Of a stretch of DNA of 60,472 nt, positions 25,601 through 32,127 are shown in pieces (the first letter of the stretch is position 1; every line of letters starts with the position of its first letter). Both the position numbers and the translations under genes were made by a program. The notes under the pieces were generated by a model. That model was given only the letters and a program-made list of their open reading frames with translations. It made no database searches and had not been told where the DNA came from. This stretch comes from Caryophanales bacterium UBA4694 (GTDB taxonomy: Bacteria; Bacillota_I; Bacilli_A; RFN20; CAG-288): contig DHKM01000045.1 in the NCBI GenBank assembly GCA_002404835.1, positions 1 through 60,472 on the forward strand. The letters are read 5' to 3'.

Positions 25601-26481
25601 TTTACCTTTCCTTCTCAAAGTTCCTTGTCGAAAAGATGAAGAATGCGACTCAGGATGAAAAGGCTAGCTATTTGGCCTATTATCTTTATAGGGAAACAGA
25701 GATTAAGACCAAAGAGGAATTCCTGGAAAAGTATCCTAAATACAAGACGGATTTCGATACAATCGTTCAGGAGAATCTGAATGGTATTATCTACATCAAT
25801 TCCAAAAAGGAAGAGAAAGTCACAGATGACTTCAAAGTCAAGGCGATCAGTTATACATTCTATTCCCTGGCTTCTCCGTTCTATCACATGGAATACGATA
25901 AGAATGTCATCCGCGAGTTTGAAGGAAACATAGATCTAGAAGAAAGGAACGGGGAAAAATCCTATATTCCGTTGAAACTGGATATCGATGATACGGAAAT
26001 CGAATTCAAAAAGAAGTCCAGAACCAAGGAAAGAGCCTCGAAGAAAGTGGTCGACAATCCCGACGAAGAGGTTATCCGTGCCATGGAATATGGTACTCTT
26101 CTTCACAGCTATCTTGAACTTCTTGACTTCACTACCAAGGATACATCCTTCATTTCGGACAAGAATGATGAGGAGAAAATCGCCAAAGTCCTTTCCTTAC
26201 CGTTGTTCAAAGACTGCCAGAATGCAGATGTTTATCATGAATATTCCTATTATGATCCCGATTTTGAGACGACAGGAAGCATCGATCTTCTTCTTGTCTA
26301 TTACGACCATATCGACATTGTCGATTACAAGACGAAGAACATCGATGACACCTCTTACGACCGACAGCTGAATGTCTATAGAAGAAACATCGAACGGATC
26401 TTCCATGTCAAAAACATTCGGATGTATCTGCTCAGCATTTTGGAACATCGTACCAGGGAAGTGAAGAAAGAAGAATTCTGA
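22648..26481 (+). CDS. addA: AddA/RexA helicase-nuclease subunit A
   Basis: Protein of 1,277 aa, UvrD-like superfamily 1A helicase fused to a RecB nuclease. Motifs in order: Q-motif NSGQKRAV (residue 14), Walker A SAGAGSGKT (29-37), FTNKAAYEMKSRI, Walker B VDEYQDTNDIQ, GDAKQSIYRFRNA, NYRSS, MTIHASKGLEFPIV and FYVALTRAKD. The C-terminal nuclease has EYGTLLHSYLEL and IVDYKTKN. It unwinds and digests dsDNA ends to start recombination repair. I choose the ATG at 22648, inside the addB stop region, because GAGG lies 9 nt before it; a longer open frame upstream is shadow coding. Confidence 0.95.
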   Translation: MTEEKELSGFNSGQKRAVLSKKDENILISAGAGSGKTKTLSYKVYRLVSKDNIRPSDLLVLTFTNKAAYEMKSRIIQQFKDHADLDSKLADEIVSGHIQTFDSFSMYLVKKYCSLLHLPDNIQIADDSILKTRKSEILDQVLSKHYREDFSRTVSSFSKFCTADDSLIKQMVFAIDDSLSGLLPKDKERFFKHYDEEYLSEEKYQLRFHEFIEKCKSDLLQRTRISYFDYLTKEDGSTVEDYVKHIAEKDYYSINRYTPFNDKGTKELIPIIFDLLETEDKSFLPKIYHLLTDDDKKDLFNGSKTRATKGYAAEHTFLYKPLVQFLKTDFKEGIIDKFGYDYEKQYQTILSFKEDIHLILDIIQEMNQKLYDYKVMTNAFTFSDIGSMAVELVTEEKYRKAGDEIRSRFKYILVDEYQDTNDIQETFLNSISKNATLFCVGDAKQSIYRFRNANVQLFMDRKKRYEDNQALGKVIDMNWNYRSSFELLANINSIFDYYMTMKHGGINYAEEIIDKDGVVTKPQSLDHDPNFIRKKAVGSFYGLGLITYETCEIGKDAEYEARCILNDIKEKVESGYQIMDGKTSRPCRYSDVAILMRVSKGFDTYQKLFDDAKIPCNIKTSDHLTQINAILLLQSLIHLISERVKYRIDPNSENRDNTRKLFLSVARSYIYGKAKGYTDEKLDELLLGEDKNAYLKDPILVKIDDFAKRHVDSPLSIIFLDLLDEFSILKDLYLVGDILSNTDKIESFYQIVLSQEQVGQGIEDFARLFRNISKYKIDLASENDFEIENAVQIMTIHASKGLEFPIVYMPFHFNSLTSIHPKLKDVSLSLKYGIMLPNYVMNEKVANMLKGQYLNSEGSDEEEVNEHVRIFYVALTRAKDALYIVGNKDPKSRGKAKEHLFEMLDYIYHIPKIKNEYFSLIKKNAMAPESVITDYLDQIDDIKRFFSEKPEIETMDLDYRNTAKKNYEEIKKKKYDALILTIGEIYLSFSKFLVEKMKNATQDEKASYLAYYLYRETEIKTKEEFLEKYPKYKTDFDTIVQENLNGIIYINSKKEEKVTDDFKVKAISYTFYSLASPFYHMEYDKNVIREFEGNIDLEERNGEKSYIPLKLDIDDTEIEFKKKSRTKERASKKVVDNPDEEVIRAMEYGTLLHSYLELLDFTTKDTSFISDKNDEEKIAKVLSLPLFKDCQNADVYHEYSYYDPDFETTGSIDLLLVYYDHIDIVDYKTKNIDDTSYDRQLNVYRRNIERIFHVKNIRMYLLSILEHRTREVKKEEF

Positions 26482-26486
26482 ACCAA

Positions 26487-26535
26487 CAAAAAACGGCTTT
26501 GACTCTATCTAGGATAGAATCATAGCCGTCTTTTT
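26487..26535. terminator. Bidirectional terminator between addA and ABC exporter
   Basis: ACGGCT (26493-26498) pairs with AGCCGT (26524-26529), extended by CTCTATC/GGATAGA, with A-run before and T-run after. Confidence 0.9.
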
Positions 26536-28400
26536 CAGTCAAGTTCCTTTTTCCCGGTATAAAGGTCGTAGTAGGCACCCTTTTTGCGAAGAAGATCGTC
26601 CTGGGTTCCGCGTTCGATGATCCTTCCGTGGTCGAGGACGATGATTTCGTCGGCGTCGCGGATGGTGGAAAGACGATGGGCAATGACCATGACGGTCTTG
26701 GATTTCATCAGCTTGTTCAATCCTTCTTGGATCAGCTGCTCCGAATGGGTGTCGATGTTGCTAGTGGCTTCATCGAGGATCATGACCGGAGGTTGGTTGA
26801 GACTTGCCCTTGTGATACCAAGAAGCTGTCTTTGACCTTCGCTAAGATTGGCTCCATCGTCGTAGAGCATGGTCTTGTATCCCAAAGGGGTTCGGCGGAT
26901 GAAACTATCGGCATGGCTGTTCTTGCTGGCTGCGATCACTTCTTCTTCCGTGCTGTGTCTTCTGACATATCGTATGTTGTCTTCGATGGTTCCGGTAAAG
27001 AGATGCGTTTCCTGTGTGACCATGGAAATCGCCCTTCTCAACGATTCGAGTTTGATGTCGTTGATGTCGATTCCGTCATACAGGATTTTTCCGCTGTCGA
27101 TCGGATAGAACCTGGCTAGAAGGTTGATGATGGTTGTTTTTCCTGCACCGGTAGACCCGACAAAGGCGACTTTCTTTCCTGGATAGACATCAAAGGATAT
27201 ATTATGAAGGATCGGCTTACCTTTAACATAGGAGAAGCAGACATCCTTGAATTCAATCTTCCCGACGACAGGTTTCAAAGTGAAGGTCCCATCGGAATTT
27301 GGAATTTTCCAACTATAACGGTTGGCGAAGTTTCCCTGGCTCTGATCCTCGTTTTTGTAAAGCGTGACCGTCCCATTGTCGGTTTCTTCTTTTTCGTCGA
27401 GGAAGGCAAAGATTCTTTCGGAACCGGCAGCACAGGTTAGAATCGTATTGATATGAAGCGTGAAGAAATTGAATGGCTGGCAGGCATTACGGACAAAGAC
27501 AAGGAAGGAAGAGAAGTTTCCATAGGAGAGCGAATGACCGGCTACAAAGAAGCAGCCGATTATGGCGCTGAGAGCAAAATTGAGATAGGAGACAGAGACG
27601 TTGACAGGAACGGTAAGCTGGGTATGGAAGAAAGCGGATTGGCTTGCCTTTCTCCATTTGTCGTTGGAAACAAGGAAGTCCTTCATGGATTCCTCTTCAT
27701 GGTTGAAGGCTTTCTCGACTTTGACCCCAAGAAGGTTCTCTTCTACCTTGGAATTCACTTCGCTTAAAGCCTGCTGCTGGATTTCGAAGTATTTTCTTGT
27801 GGCTTTGGTATTGAAGTACATGAAGACAAAAAGCCCCAAAATCAGAGGAATGACAATCAAGGTGAGAGTATAGCTGAGCAAGAACATTGAAGTGATGGTT
27901 CCTACGATATTGCTTAAAGAAAGGAAAATATTGGCAAAAGAATCATTGATGGCAGATGTGATGGTATCGACATCGTTGGTGAAATAGGACATGATTTCAC
28001 CATGAGTATGCGTATCGAAATACGAAATCGGAAGCCGCTGCATTTTGCTGAAGAGATCTTTTCTGACTTTGTAGAGAACACGTTGGGTCAGATGAACCAT
28101 GATCTGCATGTATATGAGATTGCAGACTACGCCGGCAAGATAGATGAAGAGAAGAGGAAGGATAATGCGGTTGAGCTGTTCCAATTGGACAGGCTTTGGA
28201 TCTAAGACGTGATCGGTGAGATAGTTGATGACATCCTTGGACATATAGGTTCCGTAGATGTTGGCAAAGGAAGAGAAGATGACAAGGAAGATGACAAGGA
28301 CAAGAACAAGACGATAACCTTTGAAGTAGGATAAAAGACGCAGCATCGTCTTGGAGAAATTATCGGCACGATTCTTTCTTTTCGAAACACTTGCTTGCAT
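26535..28400 (-). CDS. ABC exporter subunit with canonical ATP site residues
   Basis: Protein of 621 aa, type-IV ABC half transporter: six membrane helices (about residues 25-340) and a C-terminal ATPase. Motifs are Walker A VGSTGAGKTT, Q-loop MVTQETHLF, signature LSEGQ, Walker B ILDEATSNID with catalytic Glu, and H-loop IAHRLST. Its stop is near the addA terminator. Its start overlaps the preceding gene by one base (TAATG), so the two half transporters make a heterodimer of the BmrCD/TM287-288 kind. The substrate (drug, lipid or peptide) is unknown. Confidence 0.92.
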   Translation of the reverse strand: MQASVSKRKNRADNFSKTMLRLLSYFKGYRLVLVLVIFLVIFSSFANIYGTYMSKDVINYLTDHVLDPKPVQLEQLNRIILPLLFIYLAGVVCNLIYMQIMVHLTQRVLYKVRKDLFSKMQRLPISYFDTHTHGEIMSYFTNDVDTITSAINDSFANIFLSLSNIVGTITSMFLLSYTLTLIVIPLILGLFVFMYFNTKATRKYFEIQQQALSEVNSKVEENLLGVKVEKAFNHEEESMKDFLVSNDKWRKASQSAFFHTQLTVPVNVSVSYLNFALSAIIGCFFVAGHSLSYGNFSSFLVFVRNACQPFNFFTLHINTILTCAAGSERIFAFLDEKEETDNGTVTLYKNEDQSQGNFANRYSWKIPNSDGTFTLKPVVGKIEFKDVCFSYVKGKPILHNISFDVYPGKKVAFVGSTGAGKTTIINLLARFYPIDSGKILYDGIDINDIKLESLRRAISMVTQETHLFTGTIEDNIRYVRRHSTEEEVIAASKNSHADSFIRRTPLGYKTMLYDDGANLSEGQRQLLGITRASLNQPPVMILDEATSNIDTHSEQLIQEGLNKLMKSKTVMVIAHRLSTIRDADEIIVLDHGRIIERGTQDDLLRKKGAYYDLYTGKKELD

Positions 28401-30187
28401 TATCTTCCCTCCTTCTGAATTTCGTAGATGTTCTTGTAGATATCGTCACATTGAATCAGCTCGTCATTCGTACCGACATGGTTGATGTGTCCGTCGTTGA
28501 GGACGATGATCTGATCTGCGTCCTCGATCGTGGAAATCTTCTGCGAGATGACGATCTTTGTCATGTTCGGAAGCTTTTCTTTGAGATTCTTCTTCACTTC
28601 GCTTTCTGTAATACGGTCCAAAGCAGAGAAAGAATCATCGAGAATCAGGATTTTCGGCTTTCTGACCAAAGCTCTTGCGATGCAAAGCCTTTGTCTTTGA
28701 CCGCCACTTACATTACTTCCTGTCTGACCGAGCTCTGTATCAAATCCATTGCTCAGTTGGTTTGTTATAAAATCGTAACATCCGGCTATCTTACATGCTT
28801 CTTCGATATCCTGTTGCGTTGCGTCTTTGTTACCCCAAAGAAGGTTGTCTTTGATTGTCCCTGTGAATAACATCGGTGACTGGAAGGCAATGGCAATCTT
28901 GGAACGAAGTTCCTTGAGGGAATAATCCTGAATGTTGTGGTCGGAAATCAACAGGCTGCCCTTATCGATATCGTAAAATCTCTCAATCAAATAGATCAAC
29001 GTGGATTTTGAGGAACCGGTCTGACCTATGATTCCTACAAACTGACCATCCTTGATGTCCAAATTGATATCGTTCAACACATATTGTTCCGCTTGCTTTT
29101 TGTATTTGAAGTAGACATGATTGAACTGGACATCTCCGTTAGTGACTTCAAGAGCGGAATCCTTCTTGTCTGCGATTTCGTTTTGGGAACTGAAGACCTG
29201 ATGAATACGTTCGCTCGAAGCACTTGCCCTGGTAAAGATCATGAAGACGTTGCTCAGCATGTTCAAGGAAGCCATCATCTGCATGACATAATCCAGGAAG
29301 GTGATGATGGTAGCGATCATCTTTGTTTCGTTATCTGGCGAATCCATTCCGATAGCATATCTGCCTCCGAAAAAGAGGATACCGATGGCACAGGAATAGG
29401 TCATGAACTGCATGGCAGCCATGTTCAGAGCATTGATGCCAAGGGCCTTGTTTCCGATCTGCTTGGAATTCAAATTGGCATTTTGGAACTTCTCTTCTTC
29501 ATAATCCTTCTTCGCGTTGGCTCTGACGAGTTTCATGGCGACAAGGGATTCCTGTGTCGTTCTGTTGATCCGGTCAAGAGAGCCCTGAAGTGAGACAAAC
29601 AATGGCCTGGTCAGGATGATGATCGTCACAAGGATAATAGCCAGAATCGGAAGGGCGACAAGGAAGACAATGCTTAGGTCCTTGGAAAGAATCAAACAAA
29701 ACATCAAGGCAAAGACCAACTGAATCGGAGCACGGAGAACCGGTCTAAGAACCTGACAGAACGTGTCGGAGATGATTTGGACGTCGTTTGTCATTCTTGT
29801 TACCAGAGAATGGATTCGGAAGTCATCCAGGTTGGAGAAACTCATATCCTGGATTTTCTCGTATTCCGCTTTCCTTAGTTCATAACCGAGTCCTCTTCCG
29901 CAGATGGCAGTGAATTTTGCTGTAAAGACGCCAAGTACCGTTGCAATGATTCCCATCAAGACCATCACGGCAGCGATGATCAGGACATAGGAGACATTGA
30001 TTCCGGTAATGTTCTGTTCACTCCCTTCCCGAACAAGTCCCTTTGTCAGAAGGAAGTTGGACAAGAACGGAATCGTAATTTCAAGTGCGCATTCAATAAT
30101 GATGAATGTTACGGCCAGTATCATATATTTCCGATACGGCTTTACATAATGGAACAAATCAAAAGTCTTCAAAGCCTTATTTTTCAT
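28400..30187 (-). CDS. ABC exporter subunit with degenerate ATP site residues
   Basis: Protein of 595 aa, the partner half transporter. Six membrane helices precede an ATPase domain with signature VSGGQRQR, but Walker B reads ILDDSFSALD (Asp in place of the catalytic Glu) and the H-loop has Gln (ISQKIST). Walker A reads GQTGSSKST, so even the glycine before the lysine is changed. This pattern, with the canonical partner next door, is that of heterodimeric exporters with one degenerate site. AAGAGGTGA precedes the ATG. First gene of the pair. Confidence 0.92.
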   Translation of the reverse strand: MKNKALKTFDLFHYVKPYRKYMILAVTFIIIECALEITIPFLSNFLLTKGLVREGSEQNITGINVSYVLIIAAVMVLMGIIATVLGVFTAKFTAICGRGLGYELRKAEYEKIQDMSFSNLDDFRIHSLVTRMTNDVQIISDTFCQVLRPVLRAPIQLVFALMFCLILSKDLSIVFLVALPILAIILVTIIILTRPLFVSLQGSLDRINRTTQESLVAMKLVRANAKKDYEEEKFQNANLNSKQIGNKALGINALNMAAMQFMTYSCAIGILFFGGRYAIGMDSPDNETKMIATIITFLDYVMQMMASLNMLSNVFMIFTRASASSERIHQVFSSQNEIADKKDSALEVTNGDVQFNHVYFKYKKQAEQYVLNDINLDIKDGQFVGIIGQTGSSKSTLIYLIERFYDIDKGSLLISDHNIQDYSLKELRSKIAIAFQSPMLFTGTIKDNLLWGNKDATQQDIEEACKIAGCYDFITNQLSNGFDTELGQTGSNVSGGQRQRLCIARALVRKPKILILDDSFSALDRITESEVKKNLKEKLPNMTKIVISQKISTIEDADQIIVLNDGHINHVGTNDELIQCDDIYKNIYEIQKEGR

Positions 30188-30256
30188 ATCGTATCACCTC
30201 TTTTGTCTTAATGTAATAATGCCTGACTATATTATCACTATGAAAGAAAAAGCAAA

Positions 30257-30293
30257 AGGTATCCGCCTGGATGGAAACGCTTTAGGCATGGAT
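30257..30293 (-). terminator. Weak terminator after the small membrane protein
   Basis: Minus-strand ATCC-AT-GCCT pairs with AGGC-GGAT across a 15-nt loop, followed by a T-rich tract (CTTTTGCTTTTTC). The bulged stem makes this uncertain. Confidence 0.35.
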
Positions 30294-30294
30294 T

Positions 30295-30741
30295 TCACAG
30301 TTTTTGGAAAAGTATGTTCGGCAATTGGAAAATCTGGGAGAAAAGAAGGACGCCGAAGACGACGAAAGGACCACAGTTCAAGGAGTAGATTTCCGTATAA
30401 AACGGAGAAAAAACGAAAAGAAGCGAAGAAAGAAAACCGAAGATTACGCCTAAGACAGAGAAAAGGGCTGAAAAGCGGATATCGGATTTCCTTCCCTGCC
30501 TGGAAAAAAGAAAGGATACGAAATCCAAAACGACGCTGACAAGGAGAAAGAGGAAAGCAAAGACCAGACCGACGATAAGCGGTTTTTGGTTCATGCCGAA
30601 AATCAGCTCGAACAGAGTGGCATCATATCCGAAAAGGGAAGTCGCACCGAGAGGAAGGAAGCAGAGGAATATTGCAAGGATGGATAAAACAATTCCCACC
30701 ATGCAGAATTTCGATGCGTGCATTTTCAAAAAGATTCTCAT
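30295..30741 (-). CDS. Small membrane protein of unknown function
   Basis: Protein of 148 aa with four predicted membrane helices (about residues 12-32, 52-75, 88-110 and 122-143) and a short basic loop RQGRKSD. I do not recognise the family. Its ATG overlaps the mutM-coaE stop (ATGA), so it is translated with the dnaE-polA-mutM-coaE run, but nothing in the sequence ties it to DNA repair or CoA synthesis. Confidence 0.7.
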   Translation of the reverse strand: MRIFLKMHASKFCMVGIVLSILAIFLCFLPLGATSLFGYDATLFELIFGMNQKPLIVGLVFAFLFLLVSVVLDFVSFLFSRQGRKSDIRFSALFSVLGVIFGFLSSLLFVFSPFYTEIYSLNCGPFVVFGVLLFSQIFQLPNILFQKL

Positions 30742-32126
30742 ATCAGTTTCTCCTCGATCTGTCTTACGATGTCATCCACCTGTTTTTTCAGATGTTCCTT
30801 CGTCGAATCCGAATGAAGGATGAAAGAAAGGCGGTCTCTGTTTTTGTCGTAGCTGTTCAGACGATTGAAATCCAGTCTCTTTTCGATGTTCTTGTCCCCT
30901 CTTTCTTCCAGGTGTTCTTTCTGATACGGGGTTTCGACTCCGACAAGGAAGGTAAACAGACTTTCCAGATGCGCATCGAAAAGAAGCGGAACTTCAATGG
31001 CTTTGTTAATGCCATCCGTTTCGATGATGAACGATTCGATTCTGCTTTTCACCTGCCGGAACAGGTATGATTCGTATTTCCGTTTGAAGGTCTTGTCCTT
31101 CTGAAGCAGATCTGTGATTCTTTCCTTTGACAGTCTTTTCCTGATGAAAACGGATGGAAAAAGAATCGAAAGTTTTTTTAAAAACGATTCATCTTCATAA
31201 AGACGGTGGACAATATCATCACAGGACAGTGTCAAGAATCCGTCTTGACCGAAATAGCTTGTTGCCAAGCTTTTCCCGGATCCGATCTTTCCGGTTATGG
31301 CAACGCTGATTCCGGTTTTCTGGCACTTCGGGCAGAAATAGGTGCCCCGTCCAGACATGGTTATTTTCTGGATGCGGAATTCTCCGCAGCACTTGCAAAG
31401 CCCAGTGTTCTGATAGACGTTGAGAAACTCCTGGAACTGGCCATGGACCTTCTGGCTGGCTTGATAGGTACGGATCGTAGAGCCGTTGTTCTCGATGGCT
31501 TTTTCCATAACAATCTTGCTGTTTGAGACAATCTTCTGACATTCCTCCAAAGATAAATCACATCCTTTTTTGAAGGGAGATATATGGCTTAGAAAAAGAA
31601 TCTCGGAATCATAGATGTTTCCGATACCGGCGATGATGCTTTGATCGAGAAGAAGTTCCTTGATCGGCTTTCTCTTTGTTTTTATTTTTTCGTAAAGATA
31701 ATTGGAATCGACAATTTGAGACGGCTCTAATCCAAGAGAAGCAAGAGGACCATCATCCGTTTCCTTTAGAAGCATTGTGACGCCGAATTTCCTTACATCA
31801 TAGAAGGCAAGGCCCTGATTATCGTTCTCGAATGGAAAAAAGAGACTCAGATGCTCCAAAGAATGCTTTTCCTTGTCTACAACAAAAAGCTTTCCTTCCA
31901 TTCTCAGATGGAAAAGAATCTTTTTTCCGTTTTCAAGATGGATCAGAAGGAATTTGCCTTTTCTGGAAACAGAATCGATTCTTTGATGATCGACACCTTC
32001 TTCATATTCTATTTCGTCCTGATGGATCAGTGGACGATAGTAAACGAGCGGAGAAAGAAGAGTCTTTCCGACAATCGTTCTTTCCAGTTCCCGCTTTACT
32101 GTCTCTACTTCTGGTAGCTCGGGCAT
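30738..32126 (-). CDS. mutM-coaE: Fused formamidopyrimidine-DNA glycosylase and dephospho-CoA kinase
   Basis: Protein of 462 aa made of two complete enzymes in one frame. Residues 1-271 are MutM/Fpg: the N-terminal Pro2-Glu3 catalytic pair in MPELPEVET, Lys58 in RKGKF, GIGNIYDSEILF, and a zinc finger (Cys244, Cys247, Cys265, Cys268). Residues about 272-462 are CoaE, with P-loop GKIGSGKS (279-286), an SCDDIVHRLY stretch and EVPLLFDAHL. MutM removes oxidised purines; CoaE phosphorylates dephospho-CoA, the last step of CoA synthesis. The genes are neighbours in many Firmicutes; here only three or four residues separate the domains. ATG follows the polA stop by one base. Confidence 0.93.
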   Translation of the reverse strand: MPELPEVETVKRELERTIVGKTLLSPLVYYRPLIHQDEIEYEEGVDHQRIDSVSRKGKFLLIHLENGKKILFHLRMEGKLFVVDKEKHSLEHLSLFFPFENDNQGLAFYDVRKFGVTMLLKETDDGPLASLGLEPSQIVDSNYLYEKIKTKRKPIKELLLDQSIIAGIGNIYDSEILFLSHISPFKKGCDLSLEECQKIVSNSKIVMEKAIENNGSTIRTYQASQKVHGQFQEFLNVYQNTGLCKCCGEFRIQKITMSGRGTYFCPKCQKTGISVAITGKIGSGKSLATSYFGQDGFLTLSCDDIVHRLYEDESFLKKLSILFPSVFIRKRLSKERITDLLQKDKTFKRKYESYLFRQVKSRIESFIIETDGINKAIEVPLLFDAHLESLFTFLVGVETPYQKEHLEERGDKNIEKRLDFNRLNSYDKNRDRLSFILHSDSTKEHLKKQVDDIVRQIEEKLI

Positions 32127-32127
32127 A

